A stretch of DNA of 64,000 bases from CAWDDG01 sp963801065 (GCA_963801065.1 CAWDDG010000004.1:186001-250000); one strand, 5' to 3'. Positions 25,036 through 35,021 are shown, numbered from the stretch's first letter. Notes: a model not told the origin generated them from the sequence alone. Numbers and translations: made by a program.

Positions 25036-26370
25036 CTAGCCGGTCACCTCGAAGAGCGGCCAGCTCCCCGGCACGCCCTTGAGGGCGTGGACGCCGCGCT
25101 CGGCGAACTCGAGGCCCGAGCCGACCGTGAGGTCCCGCACCGTCCCGGACGAGTAGACCGTCCCCGGCTCCGCCTCGGCCACAACGCGCGCTGCGATGTG
25201 GACCGCGATGCCGGCCGCGGCGCCGTCGAGCAGCTCGACCTCGCCGGTGTGCAAACCGACCCGGATCTCAAGGCCGAGCTCCCGCGCGTCGCGCACGGCC
25301 TCGGTCGCGAACCGGACGGCGCGTGCGGGGCCGTCGAAGGCCGCGACGAACCCGTCCCCGGTGGTGTCGACCTCGCGGCCGCGGTACCGGCCGATGAGAT
25401 GGCGGACGGCCGCGTCGTGCGCCGACCGCAGGTCCAGCCATCGACGGTCGCCGAGCGCGGCGGCATGCCCGGTGGAGTCGACGATGTCGGTGAACACCAC
25501 CGTGGCGAGCACGCGGTCGTGCCAACCCGTGTCGCGGGAGCCGGTCAGGAACCGCTCGACCGCGCCGAGGACGGTCTCGGCGTCGCCGACGTGGAAGGGA
25601 AGGCAGTCGGCTCCGGGGAGCACGACCAGCTCGGCGCCCGAGATGCGCTCGGCGAGGTAGCGCCCCTGCGCGACGCGGTAGTACTCGTTGTCGCGCCGGT
25701 GGATGACGAGCGTCTCGGCCTGGATCGAGCCGAGCACAGCCCGCACGTCGAGCTGTTGCACCCACCGGTACATGGCAGTCGAAGCGCCGGGCGGCATAGA
25801 GAGCCGCTGGTACCGCCCGAACCAGGTCCGGAAGCGGGGGTCGTCGGCGACGCTCGGCGCGGTGAGGGCGAGCATGCCGCCGGTCCCCCATGCCTTCTCG
25901 TACTCGGTGGCGAGCCGGTCGGCGAGCGAGGCCGGCATGCCGATCGGATGGTCCTCGGCCCGCAGGAGTCGCGCGAACGTGTTCAGTAGGATGACCCGGG
26001 ATACCCGCTCCGGGTGGGTCGCGGCGAACAGGAGCGCCATCGGGCCACCCTCCGTGTCGCCGATCACGGCCGCGCGCTCCATCCCGACCGCGTCCATCAC
26101 GACCCGGGCGTCGTCCATCCACAGCTCCAGCGTCGGCAGCGCCGCGATCGGGACCGGATCGGACACCCCGGTGCCCCGCTTGTCGAAGATCAGCACACGG
26201 GCGAAGCCGGCGAGCCGTTCGAAGAACCTCGCCAGCGAGGGCTCCTCCCACATGACTTCGACGTTCGTGACCCAGTTGGTGATGAACACGAGGTCCAGCG
26301 GGCCGTCCCCGAAGGCCTGAAAGGCGATCGAACCTTCCTCGGTTCTCGCGTATCGCGTTGGCGGCTGCAC
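25036..26370 (-). CDS. Alpha/beta-hydrolase fused to class III adenylate/guanylate cyclase
   Basis: 444 residues from a GTG at 26370 with a GGAGGG site seven bases upstream; a longer frame to 26439 lacks one. Residues 10-260 form an alpha/beta-hydrolase domain and 285-440 a class III cyclase domain with the metal motif VVFTDIVDSTGHAAALGD and the second Asp in DTTGDGFVAAFDG. Such fusions are known in mycobacteria (Rv1900c type). The hydrolase nucleophile elbow reads AVIGDTEGGP, with Thr at about residue 106 where Ser is usual, and the catalytic-His region reads GADCLPFHVGD where GxDHxPW is usual. The hydrolase half may therefore sense a ligand instead of cutting one. It probably makes cAMP. 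It is flanked by two copies of the purB 3' end. Confidence 0.92.
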   Translation of the reverse strand: MQPPTRYARTEEGSIAFQAFGDGPLDLVFITNWVTNVEVMWEEPSLARFFERLAGFARVLIFDKRGTGVSDPVPIAALPTLELWMDDARVVMDAVGMERAAVIGDTEGGPMALLFAATHPERVSRVILLNTFARLLRAEDHPIGMPASLADRLATEYEKAWGTGGMLALTAPSVADDPRFRTWFGRYQRLSMPPGASTAMYRWVQQLDVRAVLGSIQAETLVIHRRDNEYYRVAQGRYLAERISGAELVVLPGADCLPFHVGDAETVLGAVERFLTGSRDTGWHDRVLATVVFTDIVDSTGHAAALGDRRWLDLRSAHDAAVRHLIGRYRGREVDTTGDGFVAAFDGPARAVRFATEAVRDARELGLEIRVGLHTGEVELLDGAAAGIAVHIAARVVAEAEPGTVYSSGTVRDLTVGSGLEFAERGVHALKGVPGSWPLFEVTG

Positions 26371-26453
26371 GGCGCGTCCCTCCGGCGAGGCCCTGTGAGC
26401 GCGTCGCCAAGCCATCGAACCATACGGCGCCCTCGCCAATTCATCGCCTGGAA

Positions 26454-26571
26454 CTAGAGGATCGGAGCCGGTGTGTATCCCGCGGCGGTTGGGTACTTCG
26501 CTGCGACGTCCTGTACGCGGCGGACGACGGCTGCGACCTGGGCGCCAGCCGCGCCGGTGAACTCGATCGGC
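26454..26571 (-). repeat. Functional copy of the purB 3'-end direct repeat
   Basis: The final 118 bp of purB, up to and including its stop codon. The second, degenerate copy is at 24906-25016. The two copies lie 1,437 bp apart in the same orientation, and the only gene between them is the hydrolase-cyclase. The arrangement is like that left by elements that insert at a gene's 3' end and rebuild it, but no integrase is present. Confidence 0.85.
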
Positions 26572-27902
26572 GACCGCACCAGGTCGTCGAGGCTGGTGCG
26601 GTCGAAGCCGAGCCGGACATCGCGACCGAGGCGGTCGAGCAGGTCGTTGCGTTCGGCGCCGCTGCGCAGGTCCAGGGCGACGTCGAGTGCGTGTTTCTTG
26701 ATCACCTCATAGGCGGTCTCACGACCGACGCCGGCCTTGACCGCGGCTATCAGCACCTTCGTCGTCGCCAGGAACGGCAGGTATCGGTCGAGTTCGCGGG
26801 CGATCACAGCCGGGTACGCGGCGAACTCGTCGAGCACGGTGAGGAACGTCTCGAAGAGGCCGTCCATGGCGAAGAATGCACCGGGCAGCGCGACGCGTCG
26901 CACGACCGAGCAGAAGACGTCGCCCTCGTTCCACTGGGTCCCAGCCAGCTCCGCGGTCATGGCCGCGTACCCGCGAAGCACGACGGCCATCCCGTTGACA
27001 CGCTCGCACGAGCGGGTGTTCATCTTGTGCGGCATCGCCGAGGAGCCGACCTGGCCCTCCTTGAAACCCTCGGTCGCCAGCTCGTGTCCGGCCATGAGCC
27101 GGATCGTCGTCGCCAGCGATGACGGCCCCGCGGCGACCTGGACCAGGGCTGACAGCACGTCGTGGTCAAGCGAGCGGGGGTAGACCTGCCCCACGCTGGT
27201 CAGCACCCGCTCGAAGCCGAGGTGGTCGGCGACCCGGCCCTCGAGCTCGGCGAGCCGGTCGGCGTCGCCGCCGAGCAGGTCCAGCATGTCCTGGGCGGTA
27301 CCGACGGGTCCTTTGATGCCGCGCAACGGGTAGCGCACGAGCAGGTCCTCGACCCGCTCGTAGGCGATGAGCAGTTCGTCGGCAGCGGACGCGAACCGCT
27401 TGCCCAACGTCGTGGCCTGGGCGGCCACGTTATGAGTGCGGCCCGCCATCACGACCTCGGCGTGCTCTGCGGCCAGCCCGGCCAGCCGGACGAGCGCGGC
27501 GACGCATCGGTCCCGCTCCAGCTCGAGCGAGCGGCGGACCTGGAGCTGCTCGACGTTCTCGGTGAGGTCCCGGCTGGTCATGCCCTTGTGGACCTCCTGG
27601 TGGCCGGCGAGCGCGTTGAACTCCTCGATCCGCGCCTTGACGTCGTGCCTGGTGATCCGTTCCCGCTCCGCGATGCTCGCGAGGTCCACGTCGTCGACAG
27701 CGGCCTCGTACGCCTCGATCGCACCTGCTGTGACACCGACACCCAACTCGCTCTGCGCCCTCAGCACGGCCAGCCAGAGCTGCCGCTCGAGGACGATCTT
27801 GTAAGCAGGCGACCACAACGTGGTCAGCTCGGCCGACGCATAACGAGCCGCCAGGACGTCGGGGATGAACGGCTTCGGGAGCACGGCGGCATTCTCGCCC
27901 AC
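26454..27902 (-). CDS. purB: Adenylosuccinate lyase
   Basis: 482 residues from a GTG at 27902, three bases after the purD stop. It cleaves SAICAR to AICAR and adenylosuccinate to AMP. Family features include IPDVLAARYASAELTTLWSP, RHDVKARIEEFNALAGHQ, KGMTSRDLTENVEQLQ, AGRTHNVAAQATTLGKRFA, and the fumarase/lyase signature GSSAMPHKMNTRSCERVNG. It is the long actinobacterial type. The last 118 bp are duplicated downstream beyond the cyclase gene. Confidence 0.96.
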   Translation of the reverse strand: MGENAAVLPKPFIPDVLAARYASAELTTLWSPAYKIVLERQLWLAVLRAQSELGVGVTAGAIEAYEAAVDDVDLASIAERERITRHDVKARIEEFNALAGHQEVHKGMTSRDLTENVEQLQVRRSLELERDRCVAALVRLAGLAAEHAEVVMAGRTHNVAAQATTLGKRFASAADELLIAYERVEDLLVRYPLRGIKGPVGTAQDMLDLLGGDADRLAELEGRVADHLGFERVLTSVGQVYPRSLDHDVLSALVQVAAGPSSLATTIRLMAGHELATEGFKEGQVGSSAMPHKMNTRSCERVNGMAVVLRGYAAMTAELAGTQWNEGDVFCSVVRRVALPGAFFAMDGLFETFLTVLDEFAAYPAVIARELDRYLPFLATTKVLIAAVKAGVGRETAYEVIKKHALDVALDLRSGAERNDLLDRLGRDVRLGFDRTSLDDLVRSPIEFTGAAGAQVAAVVRRVQDVAAKYPTAAGYTPAPIL

Positions 27903-27905
27903 AGG

Positions 27906-29177
27906 TCAGCGCGCGGGAATGGAGATCTGGCTGTGGAGCGCCGCCTCTGCGATGTCGGAGCGGTGATGGCTGCCGGCGAGCCGGATTCGGCTGACGCCGT
28001 CGTACGCACGGGAACGCGCCTGGGCCAGATCGGCCCCGACGGCCGTAACGGAGAGCACCCGCCCGCCGCTGCTCACCACCGCGCCGGACGAGGCGCGTCT
28101 GGTACCCGCGTGCAAGACCTCGACGCCCTCGACCGTGGCGGCCTCGTCGAGGCCTTCGATCACGTCACCCGTCCGCGGGGCCGCAGGGTAGCCGGCGGCG
28201 GCCACGACCACCGTCACGGCGGAGCCGCCGTGCCAGCGCGGCGGCGGGTAGTCGCGCAGTCCACCGACCGCAGCGGCGCGCAGGAGACCGCCGAGCGGCG
28301 AGCCGAGGCGGGCCAGCACGGACTGGGTTTCCGGGTCGCCGAAGCGCGCGTTGAACTCGACGACCCGCAACCCGCGGGAGGTCAGCGCCAGCCCCACGTA
28401 CAGCACGCCCGAGTAGGGCGTACCCCTGCGGTGCATCTCGGCGACGGTCGGCCGGGCCACGCGGTCCACGACATCGTCGACCAGGTCGTGCGGTGCCCAG
28501 GGCAGCGGCGTGTATGCGCCCATGCCGCCGGTGTTGGGGCCGTCGTCGCCGTCATAGGCACGCTTGAAGTCCTGGGCGGGCGTCAACGGGGCGAGCGACT
28601 CGCCGTCGGAGAGGCAGAACAGGGAGACCTCGGGCCCGTCGAGGTACTCCTCGATGACGACGCGCGCGCACGACTCGGCGTGGGCGAGGGCAGCCGCGCG
28701 GTCGTGGGTGACGACCACTCCCTTCCCCGCAGCGAGCCCGTCGTCCTTGACGACATATGGAGCACCGAACCGGTCGAGCGCGTCCTCGGCCTGCGAGCGG
28801 GTATCGCAGACGACGGCCATGGCGGTCGGGACGGCCGCGGCCGCCATCACCTCCTTGGCGTACGCCTTCGAGCCTTCGAGCTGCGCAGCGCGTGCGGACG
28901 GACCGAAGCAGGGGATGCCCTTGGCCCGCACCGCGTCGGCGACGCCGGCCACAAGCGGCGCCTCGGGTCCGACGACCACGAGATCGGCTCCGGTCCGCTC
29001 AGCCAGGTCCGCGACCGCCATCGGCACGACAGTGTCGACCGCGTGCGACGCGACGGCATCGGCCTCGATTCCGGCGTTGCCGGGCGCGGCGTGCACCTCC
29101 GCGACCTCAGGATCTCGCAGCAGTCCGCGGACCAACGCGTGCTCGCGAGCGCCAGACCCGACGACGAGTACTTGCAC
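27906..29177 (-). CDS. purD: Phosphoribosylamine-glycine ligase (GAR synthetase)
   Basis: 423 residues from a GTG at 29177; the product begins with the strand VQVLVVGSGAREHALV. PurD adds glycine to phosphoribosylamine with ATP. ATP-grasp features are PYVVKDDGLAAGKGVVV, EEYLDGPEVSLFCLSDGE, DGDDGPNTGGMGAY, and RVVEFNARFGDPETQSVL. The length is normal (about 420). purB follows three bases after its stop on the same strand, so they are almost certainly cotranscribed. Confidence 0.96.
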   Translation of the reverse strand: MQVLVVGSGAREHALVRGLLRDPEVAEVHAAPGNAGIEADAVASHAVDTVVPMAVADLAERTGADLVVVGPEAPLVAGVADAVRAKGIPCFGPSARAAQLEGSKAYAKEVMAAAAVPTAMAVVCDTRSQAEDALDRFGAPYVVKDDGLAAGKGVVVTHDRAAALAHAESCARVVIEEYLDGPEVSLFCLSDGESLAPLTPAQDFKRAYDGDDGPNTGGMGAYTPLPWAPHDLVDDVVDRVARPTVAEMHRRGTPYSGVLYVGLALTSRGLRVVEFNARFGDPETQSVLARLGSPLGGLLRAAAVGGLRDYPPPRWHGGSAVTVVVAAAGYPAAPRTGDVIEGLDEAATVEGVEVLHAGTRRASSGAVVSSGGRVLSVTAVGADLAQARSRAYDGVSRIRLAGSHHRSDIAEAALHSQISIPAR

Positions 29178-29257
29178 GGACGCCGAGCCTAAGGCCTGTC
29201 CAATCGACTCGCCGGGTGCGGGCGGCACTCCAGACAGCAACCCCTACCCTGTGCGCT

Positions 29258-30193
29258 GTGGATCATCATCCCGAGTCCCCGATTCGGCGGCGTCCACGCG
29301 GCCTGCAATCTCTCGCGATAGCCGTCGCCTGTGTCGTGACCGCGTGCGGAGGCGTGGACGACGAGGCGTCCCCTGGCGCGACCACCCCGTCTTCGGCCAC
29401 ACCAACATTGACGGCCGTCCCGGCGCCCCCCGCCGCTGGAAACTACGCGCTCGACCTCAGCCACGACGGCATGGTGCGCAACTACCTCCTCCACGTACCC
29501 GAGAGCTACGACCCGTCCACTGCGCCGCCGCTTGTGCTCGCCTTCCACGGCAGGCCGTCGACCCCCCGCGATGTGGAGCTGACCAGCGGCTTGTCTGAGA
29601 AGGCCGATGAGGAGGGCTTCGTCGTCGCGTACCCGAGAGGCATCCGCGGGAGCGGCTTCAACACCGAGACCTCCAGCCCCGACGACGTCGCCTTCGTCGG
29701 CGCGCTCATCGACGAGATCGAGCGGACGTGGGGCACCGACGCCGACCGCGTCTACGCGACCGGCATGTCCATCGGCGCGCAGATGGTCTATCGGCTGGCA
29801 GCGGAACTGGGCGGGCGGTTCGCCGCCATCGCGCCGGTCAGCGGTGCCCCCCGCGACCCGAGCCGGATCGGGCCGGCCACGCCGGTGTCGTTGATCACCT
29901 TCACCGGTACCGCCGACGGGGTGGCGGCCCCTGCCGAAGAGGGCCTGCACACATGGCGTCAGCGGGCCGGCTGCGCCGACCCCACCGTCCATACGGAGGA
30001 CGATGGCGACCGCACGGTGGAGATCGCCACCTCGGAGTGCGACGACGGCACCGACGTGGTGTGGTATTCCATCACCGACATGGGGCACTTCTGGCCGGGG
30101 GCAGAGCGAGGCGTCAGTGCCGATCCCACGGCGCCGGTCAACGCAACCGATCTGATGTGGGATTTCTTCGACCAGCACCCGCGCGCCTCATAG
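29258..30193 (+). CDS. Lipoprotein esterase of the LpqC/PHB depolymerase type
   Basis: 311 residues from a GTG at 29258, 80 bp from the purD start it diverges from. The N-terminus has a signal sequence with lipobox VTAC (cysteine at about residue 30), then a Ser/Thr/Pro linker. The catalytic domain is an alpha/beta-hydrolase of the PHB-depolymerase/feruloyl-esterase group: PPLVLAFHGRPSTP (oxyanion strand), VYATGMSIGAQMVYRLAAEL (nucleophile Ser in GMSIG), TFTGTADGV and a late histidine in ITDMGHFWPG. It is likely anchored outside the cell and cuts esters of polymers or phenolics. Substrate unknown. Confidence 0.88.
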   Translation: MDHHPESPIRRRPRGLQSLAIAVACVVTACGGVDDEASPGATTPSSATPTLTAVPAPPAAGNYALDLSHDGMVRNYLLHVPESYDPSTAPPLVLAFHGRPSTPRDVELTSGLSEKADEEGFVVAYPRGIRGSGFNTETSSPDDVAFVGALIDEIERTWGTDADRVYATGMSIGAQMVYRLAAELGGRFAAIAPVSGAPRDPSRIGPATPVSLITFTGTADGVAAPAEEGLHTWRQRAGCADPTVHTEDDGDRTVEIATSECDDGTDVVWYSITDMGHFWPGAERGVSADPTAPVNATDLMWDFFDQHPRAS

Positions 30194-30236
30194 GGAAACA
30201 CCGCACATCAACCCTCGGCCGCAGGTTGAGGGCGGC

Positions 30237-32381
30237 TCATGTCTCGGCCAGACCGACCCTGGCATGCAGCCACCTCAGACCGGACGGGGCGTACCACGAG
30301 CGCTCCCCGAGCAGCCGCATCGAGGCGGGCACCAAGACACCTCGAACCAGCGTCGCGTCGATCAGTATGGCCAGGCCGGCACCGAGGCCGAACATCTGGA
30401 TGAAGCTGACCTGGCTGGTCCCGAAGGCGAAGAACGAGACGGCGATCAGTGCGGCAGCGGTGGTGACGATCCGGCCGGTGTGCGCGAGCCCGTGCACGGT
30501 CGCCTCCTCGATGCTCGCGCCCGCGTCGTAACGCTCCTTGATCCGGCTCATCAGGAACATCTCGTAGTCCATGGAAAGGCCGAAGACGAGGCAGAACATC
30601 AGCACGAGCATCGACGTGTCCAGGGCCAACGGGGTGAAGCCGAGCAGCGACGACCCAAACCCCTCCTGGAAGATCAGCACCATCAGCCCCAATGTCGCAC
30701 CGAGCGTCAGCGCGTTGCTGACGAGCGCACGCACGGGCTGGACCACGCTGCCCGTGAACAGGAACAGCACCACGAACGTGGTGATCGCGACGAGCCCAGC
30801 CGCCAGCGGCAGCCGGCCTCCGATCGCCTCCAGGCTGTCGACGAGCGTCGCCGCCTCACCGCCGACGAGCGCGTCGACGCCATCGGGCGGACCAACGGCG
30901 CGCACCTCGCCGACCAGATCCTGCGCCGTCGACGACCTCGCGTCCGCGCCCGTAACGACGGCGAGCCGCTCGGCGTCCTGCGCGCTCAGCCCGGCCGCCG
31001 CGCCACCATCGACCGTTCGCCCAGCCACGTACGTGCCCGCGCTGGAATCGACCCGGTCGACCCCGACCAGCGTCGACAGGCGGGATGCGTAGTCGCCGAG
31101 CGCGGCCGGCTCGACCGGACCGGTCGTCACGACGTCGATGGCCGTGACGTCGTTGCTCGCGAAATTGCCGCGGATCGCGTCGCCGACCTGCCGGCTCGGA
31201 GCGCTCGTCGGCAGCACACGGTCGTCAGGGGTGCCGAACGTGACCTGCAATAGCGGCGTCGCCGCGACGAGCAGGAGCGCCAGCACGGGGAGAGCCGCCA
31301 GCACTGGGTGCCGCATGACGCCGGCCGCCAGCCGTCCCCACGAGGGAGCCTCGCTGCGGGGGGTCTTGGCTCGCGCCCACGGCAGCCTCCCCGCATTCAC
31401 GCGGGTGCCGAGCACGGCGAGCAGGGCCGGCAAGACCACGACCGCGGCGACCACCGCGATCGCGACGACGCCGACACCCGCATAGGCGAACGAGCGAAGG
31501 AAGTAGAGCGGGAAGAGCAACAGCGCAGCCAGGGCAGCAATCACGGCAAAGCCGCTGAAGACGATGGTTCGGCCAGCAGTCTCGACCGTCCGGACGGTTG
31601 CATCCGGCACCGTGAGGCCGCGGCCCAGCTCCTCGCGGAACCGGCTGACCATGAGCAGCGCGTAGTCGATCGCGAGGCCCAGCCCGAGCGCGGTGGTGAG
31701 GTTGATCGCGAAGACGGAGATGTCGGTCAGGTCGCCGAGGAGCGACAGCTCACCGAGGGTTCCCATGATCGCGACCGCGCCAACCGCCAGCGGCAGCAAC
31801 GCGGCCACCAGGCTGCCGAAGGCGAGCACGAGCAAGATCAGGATCAACGGCACGGCGATGCTCTCGGCAACTGCGAGGTCACGCAGAACCTGCGCGGGGA
31901 TGTCCTCGCCGGCGACCTCCGGACCACCGATCGTGACGTCAAGAGGACCGCTCTCGCCGTCGTATCGGTCGACAATCGACTCGACGTCGGCATCGGCGAG
32001 ATTAGCGACGATCAGGGCCTGCGAGCCGTCCTCGGACCTCAATGACGGGGCGCCGGCGTCCCAGTATGAGACCACCCGAGACAGCTCCGGATCCGCCGCG
32101 AGCCGGTCGGTGAGGTCGGATCCCGCGGCTGCGGACTCGGGGTCGTCGACCGTACCCGCTTCGGTGCCGACCAGTAACACGAGGTCGGCGTCACCGCCGA
32201 ACTGTTCCTCCACGACGGTCGAGGCCGCGGTCGACTCGGCGTCGGGATCCTCGAAGCCTCCAGACTGCAGCTTGCCGAAGGCCCCGGCGCCGAGGACGCC
32301 GACCGCCACCAGGACGAGCAGCGAGGCGACGAGCACCGGGCGCGCGTGCTGTACGACGAAATGGCCGAGTCTTCCGAACAT
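30237..32381 (-). CDS. MMPL/RND-family membrane exporter
   Basis: 714 residues with about 12 membrane helices in the RND layout: one helix (15-35), a large extracellular loop, a bundle of five helices (about 170-340), then a second loop and bundle. Family motifs are the repeated GLGLAIDYALLMVSRFREEL and VFGLSMDYEMFLMSRIKERY with Asp and Tyr in the proton-relay helices. MMPL proteins export lipids, siderophores or drugs. It diverges from a TetR regulator, which probably represses it, with three spaced repeats between the genes. Confidence 0.94.
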   Translation of the reverse strand: MFGRLGHFVVQHARPVLVASLLVLVAVGVLGAGAFGKLQSGGFEDPDAESTAASTVVEEQFGGDADLVLLVGTEAGTVDDPESAAAGSDLTDRLAADPELSRVVSYWDAGAPSLRSEDGSQALIVANLADADVESIVDRYDGESGPLDVTIGGPEVAGEDIPAQVLRDLAVAESIAVPLILILLVLAFGSLVAALLPLAVGAVAIMGTLGELSLLGDLTDISVFAINLTTALGLGLAIDYALLMVSRFREELGRGLTVPDATVRTVETAGRTIVFSGFAVIAALAALLLFPLYFLRSFAYAGVGVVAIAVVAAVVVLPALLAVLGTRVNAGRLPWARAKTPRSEAPSWGRLAAGVMRHPVLAALPVLALLLVAATPLLQVTFGTPDDRVLPTSAPSRQVGDAIRGNFASNDVTAIDVVTTGPVEPAALGDYASRLSTLVGVDRVDSSAGTYVAGRTVDGGAAAGLSAQDAERLAVVTGADARSSTAQDLVGEVRAVGPPDGVDALVGGEAATLVDSLEAIGGRLPLAAGLVAITTFVVLFLFTGSVVQPVRALVSNALTLGATLGLMVLIFQEGFGSSLLGFTPLALDTSMLVLMFCLVFGLSMDYEMFLMSRIKERYDAGASIEEATVHGLAHTGRIVTTAAALIAVSFFAFGTSQVSFIQMFGLGAGLAILIDATLVRGVLVPASMRLLGERSWYAPSGLRWLHARVGLAET

Positions 32382-32404
32382 GACTGCTCCTGGGGTGGAC
32401 CATC

Positions 32405-32440
32405 AACTTGGCATGTGTAAACTTGTCGCTTGTTAACTTG
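32405..32440. promoter_or_regulatory. Three AACTTG repeats at 15-bp spacing in the MMPL/TetR gap
   Basis: AACTTG occurs at 32405-32410, 32420-32425 and 32435-32440, in the same orientation, within the 88-bp gap between the divergent MMPL and TetR genes. The region is AT-rich compared with the surroundings. Two of the repeats also give the half-symmetric run AAACTTG-TCG-CTTGTT. The regular spacing suggests an operator for the TetR protein, possibly overlapping the promoters. Confidence 0.5.
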
Positions 32441-32469
32441 CCTTAGATGTGAGCTGGTGTCAACATCCG

Positions 32470-33090
32470 ATGATGGTCCGAGCAACGACGGCCCGGGCGA
32501 CCTACCACCATGGCGACCTGCGGAATGCGCTCATCGCCGCCGGCGCGAAGCTGGCCGAGAAAGGTGGCCCCGGTGCCGTCGGAGTGCGGGCGGCGGCTCG
32601 CGAGGTCGGAGTGACGCCGACCGCGGCGTACCGGCACTTCGCCAACGCGGAGGAGCTCCAAGGCGCCGTCAAGAACTCCGCGTTCGACGCCCTCGCGGAC
32701 GGAATGCGGGCCGAGATGGCGACGGTCGACACCAGTGGAGACGACGCCGAGGACGCGCTTCGGCGCCTGTACGCGATCGGCCGTGCCTATCTCCGCGTCG
32801 CCGTCGCCGAGCCCGGGCTGTTCCGGACCGCGTTCGGTGAGGAGGCCACGCCTCCAGCTCGGCCTCGGGAGGAGGACCCGTCCTTCTTGATGCTCAACCG
32901 TGGTATCGACGAGCTGGTGGCGACTGGATACCTGCCCGAGGAGCGGCGACCGCTCGCCGAGTTCGCTGCCTGGTCCGCCGTGCACGGGCTGGCCCGGCTC
33001 GTCCTCGACGGTCCGCTCTCCGGCCTGCCCGACGATGCCCGCGAGGCCGTGCTCCAGCGCACCCTCGACATGGTTGCCCGCGGCCTCTAG
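32470..33090 (+). CDS. TetR/AcrR-family transcriptional regulator
   Basis: 206 residues from ATG 32470 (an adjacent second ATG follows; longer frames are less likely). The HTH covers about residues 10-60: YHHGDLRNALIAAGAKLAEK, then VGVRAAAREVGVTPTAAYRH with FANAEEL. This is the AcrR/WHG-type TetR start. The C-terminal ligand-binding domain includes LFRTAFGEE and the helix WSAVHGLARLVLDGPLSGL, typical of TetR_C_33/WHG proteins. It most likely represses the divergent MMPL exporter. The ligand is unknown. Confidence 0.92.
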   Translation: MMVRATTARATYHHGDLRNALIAAGAKLAEKGGPGAVGVRAAAREVGVTPTAAYRHFANAEELQGAVKNSAFDALADGMRAEMATVDTSGDDAEDALRRLYAIGRAYLRVAVAEPGLFRTAFGEEATPPARPREEDPSFLMLNRGIDELVATGYLPEERRPLAEFAAWSAVHGLARLVLDGPLSGLPDDAREAVLQRTLDMVARGL

Positions 33091-33098
33091 GCCAGCTC

Positions 33099-33190
33099 CC
33101 AAATGATCACGTTAAGTGGGCGTGTACCCCCGTTACCAGGTCTCGGCGCCTGGTAACGGACCCACAGTCCCACTTAACGTGATCATTTGG
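33099..33190. repeat. Nested intergenic palindrome between TetR gene and purA
   Basis: The outer arms 33099-33120 and 33169-33190 are perfect over 22 bp (outer end CCAAATGATCACG, inner end TTAAGTGGG). The inner arms 33131-33140 and 33149-33158 (CGTTACCAGG / CCTGGTAACG) form a second perfect 10-bp stem. The element sits between the convergent ends of the TetR gene and purA, eight bases from one and sixteen from the other. It may terminate both transcripts; the nested form suggests a mobile or structured element. Confidence 0.9.
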
Positions 33191-33206
33191 AGACCCGCCA
33201 GGCGAG

Positions 33207-34490
<1,284 letters not shown>

Positions 34491-34559
34491 CTGAGGCCTC
34501 CTGATGATCCGCCGGCGTAGCCGACCCGGACGGCCCGAGGGTACCGAAGTCCGCGACTC

Positions 34560-34735
34560 GCCCGGCGGGACGACCCGCGCCGCACGTGCTCGACGAGCCC
34601 GCCACTGTGCGGGCTGCCTCCTAGCCAGCCGGGTGGCCCGTAGCGCGAGGTAGCGCTGCTCGGGAACGCTCGCGGTCATCCTCGCCGCCCGCTGGTAGGC
34701 CTCGCGGGCGGCGACCGGATCGCGAGCTCGCGGAG
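34560..34735 (-). pseudogene. C-terminal relic of an ECF sigma factor (DUF6596/SigJ-like)
   Basis: On the minus strand, after one frame change, the region encodes LLRELA then DPVAAREAYQRAARMTASVP and EQRYLALRATRLARR. This TPR-like ending (two charged helices closing with EQRYL..RATRLA) is typical of the C-terminal domain of DUF6596-type ECF sigma factors, which usually accompany YCII-domain genes. Here a YCII start lies just upstream (34762-34863), and the rest of the sigma factor is missing. Both look like leftovers of one locus. Confidence 0.5.
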
Positions 34736-34761
34736 CAGGCCCTCGACCTGGGGCTCGGACC

Positions 34762-34863
34762 TCACAGCTCCGACAGGTTCTCCGGTGGCGCGTCCATGAC
34801 CTGACGCACCTTGGCCTCCGGCATGGTGGCCTGGTCTCCGAACATCATGATCATGTATTTCAT
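34762..34863 (-). pseudogene. N-terminal stub of a YCII/DGPF-domain gene
   Basis: From an ATG at 34863, with AAGGGG upstream, the frame gives MKYMIMMFGDQATMPEAKV and ends after 33 residues at TGA. The start MKYMIMMFGD is the hallmark first strand of YCII-related (DGPF) proteins that are normally about 120 residues. The remainder is missing. It could be a tiny peptide gene but is better read as a relic of the YCII/sigma-factor pair. Confidence 0.55.
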
Positions 34864-35021
34864 CTCGTCATGCCCCTTCAAATGGCGAGACGGTCACGGA
34901 GAGTGAGAGTCAGACGCCGAGGCCGACGCTGCACATCGTGGTCAAAGGTCACAGAATGATCGCGAAACTCCGCAGGCCCGAGGTATCGCGCCAACCGGGT
35001 GAAGCGAGGCATTATGGTAGG

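Noticed and set aside
24905..26460. Complete mobile element around the cyclase gene
   Set aside because: No integrase, transposase, terminal inverted repeat or short target duplication was found; only the long purB repeats are seen.
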